Shown here piece after piece: positions 26,868 through 35,260 of a DNA stretch of 50,343 bases. Source of the DNA: CAZFBA01 sp964517135 (GTDB taxonomy: Bacteria; Cyanobacteriota; Vampirovibrionia; JBFMGH01); assembly GCA_964517135.1 (NCBI GenBank), contig CAZFBA010000028.1, forward strand, positions 1 through 50,343. Reading direction: 5' to 3'. Position 1 is the first letter of the stretch; the number at the start of each line of letters is the position of its first letter. The notes below the pieces were generated by a model that saw nothing but the letters and a program-made list of their open reading frames with translations, made no database searches and had not been told where the DNA came from. Position numbers and translations under genes: made by a program.

Positions 26868-28442
26868 ATGTTAGTTTTACAAGTACCACCAGTTCAGGCG
26901 AATGTTGTTATGTCAGCACATTACGAAAGTAAAGGAAAGATGAGTTCATTAAGTTTTGCAGGTCAGTTAAAAAACCTGAAACCAGAAAGAGTATGGGAAA
27001 TATTTGAAGAAATTAGCGGTATTTACAGAGAATCAGGGCCAGATGAACACAACCGTGAGAATAATAAAGAAATTAGCAATTATCTTGTAGATAAACTAAA
27101 GCCCCTCGGCTTTAAAGTTGAACAAACAAAAGAAGGCTCGGGTAAATATAATATAATTGCAACAAGAAATGTAGACAAAGAAAACCGTGATGCCATTATA
27201 CTTCAGGCTCATATGGATATGGTTTGTATTTCAGATAATAAGGATCCTAGAAAACCAATTATACTAAATATAGATGGAGATTTTCTTAAGGCTAACAATA
27301 GAACACTTGGTGCTGACAACGGTATTGGTCTTGCAGCAGCCCTTGCAATAGCAGAAGATCCGAAATTTAAACATCTTCCACTACAAATAGTCTTTACAGT
27401 AGACGAAGAAACAGGAATGTATGGCGCAGCAGCAATGAAAGCCAGTGACCTTTATGGTAAAACACTTATAAATATGGACTCTGAAACCTATGGAGAAATT
27501 ACTATCGGATGCGCTGGAATGCACACATTCAAAGAAATAAGAAATGTTCCGCTTGAAGAAATCGGAAACAACAACAACCGTAAACTAACTGTTAGCCTGA
27601 AAGAGGCAACAGGCGGGCATTCAGGGGTAGACATTAATAAGGGCCGGCTAAATCCACTTAAAGCGCTATTAAAAGAGTTAAGTAACTATCCTGATGTCAG
27701 AATAACAAGTATTACAGGTGGAGATAAATCTAACTCTATACCCAGGGAAGGTATTGCAGAAATACTGGTGCCTGAAAACAAACTGAATGAAACAGTAAAT
27801 AAACTTACAGATGCGCTGAACTCTATCAAAGAAACCCAGAAAGAAACTGACCCTCACCTGAAAGTTTCAATTACAACTGAAAAAGAAAATGAATCACCCC
27901 GAACAAAAGTTTTAACACCAGATTTCCAGTCTAAATTACTTGATATACTTGGTAATCAACTTCATACAGGAATGAAAAGCATATATAAAAATGGAGATAC
28001 AAAAACATCTCAAAATCTGGGCATCTTAAACCTTAATGATGGCCAAATGGAACTTGCTGTAAGCATGAGAAGCTCTGACGTGTCTGAAAAAGATGAAATG
28101 TTCAGTAAAACAACTACTCAACTATCAGAACTATTCGGAGAAAAGATCAAACCATTTAATTCTTCACCAATATGGCAACCAAAAGAAAACAGTGATCTAA
28201 CAAAACTGGCTATAGAAGCTTATAAACAACTTGGAGTTAAAGACCCCAGAGTATATACATGCCATGGTGGGCTTGAAAATGCCCAGTTTGCCAAAAAAAA
28301 TCCTGAAATTGACCAGATATCAGTAGGGCCAGATATTTTTGATCCACACACCACAAAAGAAAGAGTAAGAATCTCATCTGTCGATAAATTCTATACCTTC
28401 GTAAGATTATTACTTGAAAAGCTTTCAAATAAAGAACAATAG
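26868..28442 (+). CDS. M20-family dipeptidase (PepD-like)
   Basis: This 524-aa protein resembles aminoacyl-histidine dipeptidase (PepD), which hydrolyses Xaa-His and other dipeptides with two zinc ions. Metal and catalytic motifs are present: His115/Asp117 (LQAHMDMV), Asp150 (LGADNGIG) and Glu180/181 (VDEETGM). NMDSET and the lid motif GGHSGVDI are also there. The C-terminus has CHGGLENAQF and SVGPDIFDPHT. The first 40 residues are extra to the family and include SFAG (29-32), the motif also found near the starts of other proteins in this window. GGGAG sits 7 bp before the ATG. Confidence 0.92.
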   Translation: MLVLQVPPVQANVVMSAHYESKGKMSSLSFAGQLKNLKPERVWEIFEEISGIYRESGPDEHNRENNKEISNYLVDKLKPLGFKVEQTKEGSGKYNIIATRNVDKENRDAIILQAHMDMVCISDNKDPRKPIILNIDGDFLKANNRTLGADNGIGLAAALAIAEDPKFKHLPLQIVFTVDEETGMYGAAAMKASDLYGKTLINMDSETYGEITIGCAGMHTFKEIRNVPLEEIGNNNNRKLTVSLKEATGGHSGVDINKGRLNPLKALLKELSNYPDVRITSITGGDKSNSIPREGIAEILVPENKLNETVNKLTDALNSIKETQKETDPHLKVSITTEKENESPRTKVLTPDFQSKLLDILGNQLHTGMKSIYKNGDTKTSQNLGILNLNDGQMELAVSMRSSDVSEKDEMFSKTTTQLSELFGEKIKPFNSSPIWQPKENSDLTKLAIEAYKQLGVKDPRVYTCHGGLENAQFAKKNPEIDQISVGPDIFDPHTTKERVRISSVDKFYTFVRLLLEKLSNKEQ

Positions 28443-28588
28443 CCGCTCAGTATTAAAATATACCTCTTTTATCCTGTTGTACCTGTATTTTGAGGTTTGC
28501 GATATCCCAGACCTACTACTATGAAAGACTATTTATGGTTGTAGTAATTTATTTGTTCAGCAATTATGGGTAAATCAGATTTTAATGT

Positions 28589-28617
28589 TTGAAAAATGTT
28601 GAAAATTGTGGTATATA
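28589..28617 (+). promoter_or_regulatory. Candidate promoter of the microcompartment operon
   Basis: TTGAAA (28589-28594), exactly 17 bp, TATATA (28612-28617). It leaves a roughly 100-nt leader, in which CTGAAGAAAATTTTC can pair with GAAATTTTTCAG. No other promoter-like site is seen before 35217. Confidence 0.55.
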
Positions 28618-28727
28618 AAAAGATCTGAAGAAAATTTTCTACCAAAAGAAATTTTTCAGAGGGGATTATTCAACCTTATTATAGACTGTAATTACACAGT
28701 GAGGGGCTTTCTTAAAGGAGAATTTCT

Positions 28728-29345
28728 ATGACCCAGTTAAGAACCTATGTGTTTTTAGATCAATTACAGCCTCAACTGGCCTCTTTCATAGCTACAACTG
28801 CAAGAGGGTTTTTACCTGTTCCAGGAGTTGCGGCTCTATACATTGAAATAGCTCCTGGCATGGCTATTAATAAGATTACTGATGTTGCTCTTAAAGCTAC
28901 AAAAGTACAACCAGCTATGCAGGTTGTTGAAAGAGCCTTTGGTCTGCTCGAAGTTCACCATGAAGATCAGGGAGAAGTACGGCAGGCAGGGCTGGCAGTT
29001 CTAGATCATCTCGGCTTAAAAGAAAACGATCGTGTTAAGCCAAAACTGGTTTCAAACCAGGTTATTCGTAATATTGAACCCTATCAAACCCAGCTCATAA
29101 ACAGAGTAAGATATGGTTCAATGATTATTCCCGGTGAATCACTGTTTATTCTTGAAACTGAACCAGCAGGATATGTTACATTTGCAGCTAATGAAGCAGA
29201 AAAAGCAGCAAACGTCACTCTGGTAGATTTAAAACCTGTTGGTGCATTCGGCAGACTTTACCTTTCAGGGCCTGAATCAGAAATTGATTCTGCTAGCGAA
29301 GCTGCCATCAAGATGCTTGAAACACTGGAAGGAGTCGAAAAATAG
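28728..29345 (+). CDS. Tandem-domain microcompartment shell protein (BMC-T)
   Basis: This 205-aa protein has two BMC-like domains. The N-terminal half carries FLPVPGVAALYIEIAPGMAI and QVVERAFGLLEVHHEDQGEV. The C-terminal half carries EPAGYVTFAANEAEKAANVT and GAFGRLYLSGPESEID. Such proteins form trimeric pseudohexamers in the shell. The order of elements in the N-terminal half differs from the PduA-like order, so it is probably a permuted type that may have a larger or gated pore. It is the first gene of the operon, with AAGGAG before the ATG. The assignment to BMC-T is firm; the subtype is inferred. Confidence 0.85.
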   Translation: MTQLRTYVFLDQLQPQLASFIATTARGFLPVPGVAALYIEIAPGMAINKITDVALKATKVQPAMQVVERAFGLLEVHHEDQGEVRQAGLAVLDHLGLKENDRVKPKLVSNQVIRNIEPYQTQLINRVRYGSMIIPGESLFILETEPAGYVTFAANEAEKAANVTLVDLKPVGAFGRLYLSGPESEIDSASEAAIKMLETLEGVEK

Positions 29346-29362
29346 TTTTTAGGAGGTAAATA

Positions 29363-29659
29363 ATGGTTCAAAACGATGCATTAGGCATGATTGAAACAAG
29401 AGGCTTTGTTGCAATGATCGAAGCATCAGACGCTATGGTTAAAGCTGCCAAAGTCGAATTAGTATCATTTCAAAAAACTGGTGGTGGTTATGTGACAGCC
29501 ATTTGCCGGGGAGATGTTGCCGCTGTTAAAGCAGCTATTGAAGCTGGATCAAAAGCAGCCGAAAAAGTTGGTGAACTCGTATCTGTTCACGTTATACCTC
29601 GTCCTCATACTAATGTTGACGAAGTTCTTCCACTCGGCAGACAGGATAAAAAAGACTAA
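29363..29659 (+). CDS. Hexameric microcompartment shell protein (BMC-H)
   Basis: This 98-aa protein is a canonical single Pfam00936-type domain (ALGMIETRGFVAMIEASDAM, KAAKVELVSF, RGDVAAVKAAIEAGS), like PduA/EutM/CcmK. The pore loop reads KTGGGYV, so the residues lining the central pore are glycines rather than the serine of PduA (KIGSG). That should give a slightly wider or less polar pore. It is the only BMC-H in the locus and therefore the likely main facet protein. It follows BMC-T by 17 bp with AGGAGG upstream. Confidence 0.97.
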   Translation: MVQNDALGMIETRGFVAMIEASDAMVKAAKVELVSFQKTGGGYVTAICRGDVAAVKAAIEAGSKAAEKVGELVSVHVIPRPHTNVDEVLPLGRQDKKD

Positions 29660-29676
29660 TTGAAGGTGTTTAATTT

Positions 29677-29964
29677 ATGTTAATGGGTAAAGTTATTGGG
29701 ACGGTAGTATCCACCCAAAAAGATTACCGTTTAGAAGGCCTGAAATTACTGCTTGTTGAACAGGTAACCCCTGAAATAGACCTAAAAGGGAGTACGGTGG
29801 TTGCTGTCGATTCTGTAGGCGCTGGGACAGGAGAAATTGTTCTCTATTCTGCCGGTAGTTCAGCAAGATTAACAGATATAACCGAGAATAAACCTGTTGA
29901 CACAGTAATTGTGGCTATTGTAGATACTGTTGAAAAAGACGGAAAGGTTACTTACCAGAAATAA
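29677..29964 (+). CDS. Microcompartment vertex protein (EutN/CcmL, BMC-P), copy 1
   Basis: This 95-aa pentamer-forming vertex protein begins MLMGKVIGTVVSTQKDYRLE, the standard family opening. The LLLVEQVTP, VAVDSVGAGTGEIVLY and DTVIVAIVDTVE motifs follow. It closes the 12 corners of the shell. A second possible start is the ATG two codons in. This is one of three BMC-P genes in the operon and the closest to the BMC-H gene. Confidence 0.95.
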   Translation: MLMGKVIGTVVSTQKDYRLEGLKLLLVEQVTPEIDLKGSTVVAVDSVGAGTGEIVLYSAGSSARLTDITENKPVDTVIVAIVDTVEKDGKVTYQK

Positions 29965-29995
29965 TTTCCAGCCCTCCTAATAATGGAGATAATCT

Positions 29996-31471
29996 ATGAG
30001 TATTAATTCAACTGAAATTCAAGCCATCGTTGACAGGGTTATGAATAAGCTTGCTTCTGAAGGTGAAACTACCGCTGAACGAAAAGAAAAATGGCAGCAG
30101 CCTGTTGCTTCTAGTTCAGGGAATAGTGTTTATAGCCCAGGAGCAAGTAAAGGTACTTATAACAATGTTAATGAAGCTGTTGAAGCATCAAAAATTGCAT
30201 TCAATAGGCTAAATAATTTGTCACTTAAAGATAGGGGCAATATTATTGAGGCTATTAGGGAATATAGCAGAAGACATATCAATGATTTTGCCAAAATGGC
30301 AAATGAAGAAACCGGCCTAGGACGCTATGAAGATAAGATTATTAAGAACAAAGTCGTCATAGAAATGACACCAGGCATAGAAGATGTTAAACCTGTTGCA
30401 TATACTGGTGATAGTGGGTTAACACTGGTAGAATGGGCCCCTTATGGAGTTATTGGTTCTATTACACCTTGTACTAACCCGACTGAAACTATTATCTGTA
30501 ATGCAATAGGGATGATAGCAGCAGGTAATAGCGTTGTTTTTAATGCACACCCGGCAGCTAAAAATGTCTCAAAGTTTTGTATTGAGGTTCTTAATGAAGC
30601 TATTACCTCTGCTGGTGGTCCACCTGACCTATTAACCCTAATTGCTGAGCCTACTATTCAATCTGCGCAAGAACTTATGAAACACCCTGGTATTAGAATG
30701 CTTGTTGTTACTGGCGGTGGAGGTGTTGTTGAAGCTGCTATGGCCAGTGGCAAAAAATGTATCGCAGCAGGTCCTGGAAACCCGCCAGCAGTTGTTGACG
30801 AGACAGCTGATATATCGAAAGCAGCCAGAGACATAATTGCTGGTGCTTCACTGGATAACAATATTATCTGTATAGCTGAAAAAGAGGTCATTGTTGTCGA
30901 TTCTGTAGCAGATGAACTGATTAAAGAAATGGAAAAGGCTAATTGTTTTAAGCTGAATACCTATCAGACAGAAAGATTGCGTAAGGTCGTTCTGCCAGAG
31001 ATGTATCCTGATGGCAAACATGGCAAAATGAACAGGAAATTCGTTGGTAAAAACCCCTCTGAAATCCTAAAAGAAGTTGGTATCACCGTAGGTGACGAAA
31101 TTAGACTGGCTATTGCCGAAGTTGATAGAAATCACCCGTTCGTGTGGACAGAAATGCTCACTCCTATAATGCCTATTGTCAGGGTAAGAAATGTAGATGA
31201 AGCTATTGACCTAGCTTATGAAGTAGAACAGGGTTGTTTTCACACAGCAACAATGCATTCTAAAAATATTGATAAGCTTCATAAGATGGCCAGAAAGTGT
31301 AATACTTCAATTTTTGTCAAGAATGCACCATCTTACGCTGGTTTAGGATATGGAGGAGAGGGTTTTACATCCTTTACAATTGCTTCTCCGACTGGAGAAG
31401 GCCTGACATCTGCAAAAGATTTTGGACGAGAACGCCGTTGTACACTCGCTGATTACTTCAGGATTACCTAA
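29996..31471 (+). CDS. CoA-acylating aldehyde dehydrogenase (PduP/EutE type)
   Basis: This 491-aa enzyme oxidises an aldehyde to acyl-CoA with NAD+ and CoA inside the microcompartment. The catalytic Cys is Cys292 in NNIICIAEKEV, equivalent to the NNLPCIAEK of PduP/EutE. Residues 1-20 (SINSTEIQAIVDRVMNKL) form an amphipathic helix followed by a Gly/Ser-rich linker, the typical encapsulation peptide. The cofactor motif SITPCTNPTETIICNAIGM is intact. In this locus the likely substrate is acetaldehyde from DeoC. No cognate alcohol dehydrogenase or phosphotransacylase lies beside it. Confidence 0.95.
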   Translation: MSINSTEIQAIVDRVMNKLASEGETTAERKEKWQQPVASSSGNSVYSPGASKGTYNNVNEAVEASKIAFNRLNNLSLKDRGNIIEAIREYSRRHINDFAKMANEETGLGRYEDKIIKNKVVIEMTPGIEDVKPVAYTGDSGLTLVEWAPYGVIGSITPCTNPTETIICNAIGMIAAGNSVVFNAHPAAKNVSKFCIEVLNEAITSAGGPPDLLTLIAEPTIQSAQELMKHPGIRMLVVTGGGGVVEAAMASGKKCIAAGPGNPPAVVDETADISKAARDIIAGASLDNNIICIAEKEVIVVDSVADELIKEMEKANCFKLNTYQTERLRKVVLPEMYPDGKHGKMNRKFVGKNPSEILKEVGITVGDEIRLAIAEVDRNHPFVWTEMLTPIMPIVRVRNVDEAIDLAYEVEQGCFHTATMHSKNIDKLHKMARKCNTSIFVKNAPSYAGLGYGGEGFTSFTIASPTGEGLTSAKDFGRERRCTLADYFRIT

Positions 31472-31473
31472 AA

Positions 31474-32826
31474 ATGCAGTTTACCAAACAAGAGGTTATA
31501 GAAAAGGTCAAAAATGCAGGTATAGTAGGGGCTGGCGGAGCCGGGTTTCCTGCATATGTGAAGTTGAACTCTAGTGTTCAAACTTTAATTGTTAATGCTG
31601 CTTCCTGTGAGCCTCTTGTCAATGCTGATTTTATTGAAATAGCTGAACATACTGATAAATTACTCGGGGCAATCTCTGTAGTCCTTGATATAACAGGTGC
31701 TAAAGAGGGTATTATTGCATTAAAAAGTAAACAGAAAAAGTACATAAGTATAATAAATAAAGCGCTTAAAACCTTTAATGACAGCCGGATCAAAATTTTT
31801 CTTCTGGAGGACTTTTACCCGGCTGGTGATGAGTTTATTCTTGTATTTGAAGTAACCGGTAAAGTTATACCTGAGAGGTCATTACCTCTTGAAGTTGGCT
31901 GTCTAGTTCAGAATGTTACAACTCTTGTTCAGATTTATGATGCCCTGCATGATATTCCAGTAACAGGACGCTTTGTAACTATAGCAGGCGAAGTTAATAA
32001 CCCGGTTGATGTTTACTTACCGCTTGGAATGTCGTTCGTTGAAGCCATTAAACATGCTGGAGGTTCTGTTATATCTGATTTTAAGATTATTCATGGTGGG
32101 CCTATGATGGGTAAACTGGTTGACAATATTGAATCTGAAACAGTTATAAAGACTACCAGCCTGATTCTTGTTCTGCCAGAAGATCATATACTGGTTCAAA
32201 GAAGAATTCAACCCATAAACACAACACTAAAATTGGCAAAATCAGTTTGCTGTCAGTGTACCACATGTTCAGAACTTTGTCCCAGAGGCTTGATTGGTCA
32301 TCCGCTGGAACCTCATAAAATTATGAGAACCATTGCTTATAATTTATCTGATGTTCCTGAAAATGTAATATCTGCCAATTTATGCAGTGAGTGTGGCCTT
32401 TGCAGTATGTATTCTTGCCCTATGGGACTGATCCCTCACAGAGTGAACATTGATATTAAACAGGCACTGATGGCGAATAAATTCCAGTTTAAAAGAATGT
32501 ATGATGACTATGAAGTTGATATAGATGTTAGAGAAGACAGAAAGGTTCCAACAAGTAGGCTAATTGGCCGGTTGGATTTACAAAAATACTATAATATTCA
32601 ACCAGAATACCTGAAAAAAGCTATTTTACCTGATACAGTTAAAATAAGTCTCTGTCAGCATATAGGTGTACCTTCAATTCCAGCTGTAAAAGTTGGTGCC
32701 AGAATAAAAAAAGGAGAATTAATTGCTGATATACCTGAAAATAAACTGGGCGCAAAAATTCATTCTTCTATTGATGGAAAAATAGTGGCAATCAGCGATA
32801 GTCAAATTCATATCAAGAGGTCATAA
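31474..32826 (+). CDS. PduS/RnfC-like flavin and iron-sulfur electron-transfer protein
   Basis: This 450-aa protein is related to PduS and RnfC. An N-terminal flavin/NADH-binding region begins IVGAGGAGFPAYVKL. A SLBB-like middle follows. Two 4Fe-4S motifs come next: Cys259/262/265/269 (CCQCTTCSELCP) and Cys304/307/310/315 (CSECGLCSMYSCP). The C-terminal barrel (about 395-450) is lipoyl-like, as in RnfC. PduS reduces cobalamin in propanediol metabolism, but no B12-dependent enzyme is encoded here. It more likely oxidises NADH made by the aldehyde dehydrogenase. It starts 2 bp after that gene, and its stop shares a base with the next start. Confidence 0.92.
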   Translation: MQFTKQEVIEKVKNAGIVGAGGAGFPAYVKLNSSVQTLIVNAASCEPLVNADFIEIAEHTDKLLGAISVVLDITGAKEGIIALKSKQKKYISIINKALKTFNDSRIKIFLLEDFYPAGDEFILVFEVTGKVIPERSLPLEVGCLVQNVTTLVQIYDALHDIPVTGRFVTIAGEVNNPVDVYLPLGMSFVEAIKHAGGSVISDFKIIHGGPMMGKLVDNIESETVIKTTSLILVLPEDHILVQRRIQPINTTLKLAKSVCCQCTTCSELCPRGLIGHPLEPHKIMRTIAYNLSDVPENVISANLCSECGLCSMYSCPMGLIPHRVNIDIKQALMANKFQFKRMYDDYEVDIDVREDRKVPTSRLIGRLDLQKYYNIQPEYLKKAILPDTVKISLCQHIGVPSIPAVKVGARIKKGELIADIPENKLGAKIHSSIDGKIVAISDSQIHIKRS

Positions 32827-33377
32827 TGAAAGAAATCTGTATTGCACTGATAGAAGTTAATAGCATCGCCATAGGCATCAAATGCCTTGATGAAATGGTT
32901 AAAAAAGCACCTGTTAGGGTTATAGAAGCAATGACTATATGCCCTGGCAAATATGTGATTCTCATTACGGGGGAAGTTGCAGCTGTTGAAGAAGCTTTAA
33001 AAATTGGAAAACACTTTGCCTCTTATCATTTAATCGACGAACTATTTTTACCAACTACCCACTATCAGGTTTATCCGGCTATTTCAGGCACGACAAAAGT
33101 TGATGAAATTGATTCACTGGGAATTATAGAAACTTTTTCTGTGGCATCAGCTATTATAGCTGCAGATAGAGCAGCTAAAACAGCTGATGTAACTTTAATA
33201 GAACTCAGACTTGCAACAGGATTGGGAGGGAAAGCTTTTGTTACAATCAGTGGAGATATTTCTGAAGTGCAAGCTGCTGTAGATTCAGGTGCTGAGCTGG
33301 TTAGTCAGGAAGGTTTGCTGGTTAAAAAGATTGTTATACCAGCTCCACACAACGACATAACAAGATTTATTCTTTAA
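32826..33377 (+). CDS. PduT-like tandem BMC shell protein with pore cysteine
   Basis: This 183-aa BMC-T protein has two BMC domains (LIEVNSIAIGIKCLDEMVKK and IIETFSVASAIIAADRAAK). The first pore loop carries Cys39 in MTICPGKYVI. In PduT the equivalent Cys in a CPGK loop holds a 4Fe-4S cluster at the trimer axis, so an iron-sulfur pore is expected here too. It overlaps the PduS-like gene by one base (TAATG), which supports a joint role in moving electrons across the shell. The C-terminus ends NDITRFIL. Confidence 0.92.
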   Translation: MKEICIALIEVNSIAIGIKCLDEMVKKAPVRVIEAMTICPGKYVILITGEVAAVEEALKIGKHFASYHLIDELFLPTTHYQVYPAISGTTKVDEIDSLGIIETFSVASAIIAADRAAKTADVTLIELRLATGLGGKAFVTISGDISEVQAAVDSGAELVSQEGLLVKKIVIPAPHNDITRFIL

Positions 33378-33388
33378 AAGGACTTAAT

Positions 33389-33649
33389 ATGTTTTTAGGA
33401 AAAGTAATAGGAACAGTCGTTACAACCAGAAAAGATCCCTGTCTTGAGGGTAAAAAGCTATTACTGGTTATTATAACTGATGAAAACTTTAATGAAACAG
33501 GTGAACCTCTGGTTGCAGTTGATACTGTTCAGGCAGGTATAGGTGACAGGGTTTTCATGGTAACCAGCAGGGAAGCCTGCCTTGCATTACCTGGCCCTCT
33601 GAACAGTATAGATGCTGCTATAACAGGAATTATAGATTCAGTGGAGTAA
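33389..33649 (+). CDS. Microcompartment vertex protein (EutN/CcmL, BMC-P), copy 2
   Basis: This 86-aa BMC-P has MFLGKVIGTVVTTRKDPCLE at its start and VAVDTVQAGIGDRVFMV in the middle. It follows the PduT-like gene by 11 bp. It is most similar to copy 1 in its N-terminal part. Several different BMC-P proteins in one locus may occupy distinct vertices or form mixed pentamers. Confidence 0.95.
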   Translation: MFLGKVIGTVVTTRKDPCLEGKKLLLVIITDENFNETGEPLVAVDTVQAGIGDRVFMVTSREACLALPGPLNSIDAAITGIIDSVE

Positions 33650-33658
33650 ATTAACACC

Positions 33659-33934
33659 ATGATTGTTTGCAAAGTTAAAAAAAGAGTCGTCTCATCTCAC
33701 AAATTAGAAGTTTTTGAAGGCAGTAAAATATTGCTGGTTCAGCCTGTTGACCCAAAAACAGGCAAGAATAATGGACAGTCGTTCCTCGCTCTTGACTCAG
33801 TACAGGCAGGCCCGGATGATTATGTCTTGGCATCACGTGAGGGAAATACTTGCAGACAAATTTTTGGTGATAACAGTGCACCAATTCACGGTATTATCCT
33901 GGGTATAATAGACGAAATTAAGATAGGGCAATAA
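33659..33934 (+). CDS. Microcompartment vertex protein (EutN/CcmL, BMC-P), copy 3
   Basis: This 91-aa BMC-P is more diverged: MIVCKVKKRVVSSHKLEVFE, then ILLVQPVDP, LALDSVQAGPDDYVLA and IHGIILGIIDEI. The opening lacks the usual GxVxGTVV glycine pattern but keeps the fold-defining hydrophobics and the DSVQAG loop. It lies between copy 2 and the aldolase fusion with gaps of 9 and 2 bp. Confidence 0.92.
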   Translation: MIVCKVKKRVVSSHKLEVFEGSKILLVQPVDPKTGKNNGQSFLALDSVQAGPDDYVLASREGNTCRQIFGDNSAPIHGIILGIIDEIKIGQ

Positions 33935-33936
33935 AT

Positions 33937-35217
33937 ATGACTTTAGAAAACAAACTTAAAAAAGATTTTATTGAAATATGTCATCTTATGCACAATAAAG
34001 GCTTTGTTGCCGGTACAGAAGGCAATATGTCTTGCAAAGTGAATGACAACAGGATTATTGTTACACCTTCAGGGGTTTGTAAAGGACTTCTGGATAATGA
34101 ACAGCTAGTTATAATTGATAAAGATAATAAAAAGGTATCAGGTGCCTTAAAACAATCTTCTGGAGGGAAAGTTAATCTTGCTATCTATGAAGAACGTCCT
34201 GATATTAACGTTGTTATCTGGTCACATCCTCCTGTAGCCACTGCCTTTTCTATTGCCGGGTCTCCACTGGATATAACAGCATTGCCTGAAACTAATCACG
34301 TATTAAAAAAGGTGCCTACCTCTGATTTTGCAATGCATGGGGATACTACTGCCATTTTTAATTCTATCAAGAAACATATTAAAGCTTATAATGCTGTATT
34401 ACTGGCTCATAATGGCTTAATTACGCTTGGTAAAACTATTCACGAAGCTTACTTTAACCTTGAACTGGTGGAAGCAGCCGCTAAAACACTACTGACAGCA
34501 AAGCAACTGGGTGTACCAAAGTCGGTACCTCAAAAAGATATAGTTAATCTCGCTCAATACATTGACCATACACTCCTAGCACCTGGAGCAACCAGAGAAG
34601 AGATCTCTAAAATCTGTCAGGAGGCTAGAGAATATAATTTTTATGCAGTTTGTGTCAACCCGATTCATGTCAAACAGGCATCGGAAGAGCTCAAGGGTAG
34701 TGATGTTAAAGTGGCTGCCGTTGTTGGTTTTCCGCTCGGTGAGCACTCAACTGAGATAAAAGTACTCGAAACAAAGGAATGTATTGTAAATGGTGCAGAA
34801 GAAATTGACATGGTTATTAATATAGGGGCCTTAAAGACTGGTAACTATGCTCTTGTCAAGAAAGAAATTGAAGAAATCGTAAAAGCTGCTGGCAAAGCAC
34901 CTGTTAAAGTTATCATTGAAACAGGACTGTTATCTGAAGAAGAGAAAATAACAGCCTGTGTATTATCTGTAGAGGCGAATGCTGCTTTTGTTAAAACATC
35001 TACAGGGATGCTTAAGAGTGGTAAAGGTGCAACAGTAGAAGATGTCAAGCTTATGTATGAGGTCGTTCACAAGCACGGCCTTAAAGTCAAAGCCAGTGGA
35101 GGAATTAGAGATAGGGCAACAGCTGTTGCAATGATTGAAGCAGGTGCTGAAAGGATTGGTGCAAGTGCTGGTGTGGCTATGGTAACAGATAAAAAGATGT
35201 CTTCCAGCGGTTATTAG
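33937..35217 (+). CDS. Fusion of class II aldolase domain and deoxyribose-phosphate aldolase
   Basis: This 426-aa protein has an N-terminal class II aldolase/adducin domain (about 1-200) fused to a complete DeoC (about 206-420). DeoC cleaves 2-deoxyribose-5-phosphate to glyceraldehyde-3-phosphate and acetaldehyde. Its residues are intact: Asp291 (EIDMVINIGAL), Schiff-base Lys353 (AFVKTSTGM) and Lys385 (KASGGIRD). In the class II half, alignment with FucA suggests the catalytic Glu is Gly76 (SSGGKVN) and the first zinc His is Trp95 (IWSHPP). His97 and His158 remain. That half is probably not a working zinc aldolase and may be structural or targeting. It is the last gene of the operon. Confidence 0.9.
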   Translation: MTLENKLKKDFIEICHLMHNKGFVAGTEGNMSCKVNDNRIIVTPSGVCKGLLDNEQLVIIDKDNKKVSGALKQSSGGKVNLAIYEERPDINVVIWSHPPVATAFSIAGSPLDITALPETNHVLKKVPTSDFAMHGDTTAIFNSIKKHIKAYNAVLLAHNGLITLGKTIHEAYFNLELVEAAAKTLLTAKQLGVPKSVPQKDIVNLAQYIDHTLLAPGATREEISKICQEAREYNFYAVCVNPIHVKQASEELKGSDVKVAAVVGFPLGEHSTEIKVLETKECIVNGAEEIDMVINIGALKTGNYALVKKEIEEIVKAAGKAPVKVIIETGLLSEEEKITACVLSVEANAAFVKTSTGMLKSGKGATVEDVKLMYEVVHKHGLKVKASGGIRDRATAVAMIEAGAERIGASAGVAMVTDKKMSSSGY

Positions 35218-35260
35218 GTTGATTTAACAAGTTATTTCATATAAGAAAACCTGTGAATGT

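Noticed and set aside
28728..35217. Classification as a propanediol (pdu) locus because of PduS/PduT/PduP-like genes
   Set aside because: No diol dehydratase, reactivase, adenosyltransferase or propanol dehydrogenase is present; DeoC points to sugar phosphate.
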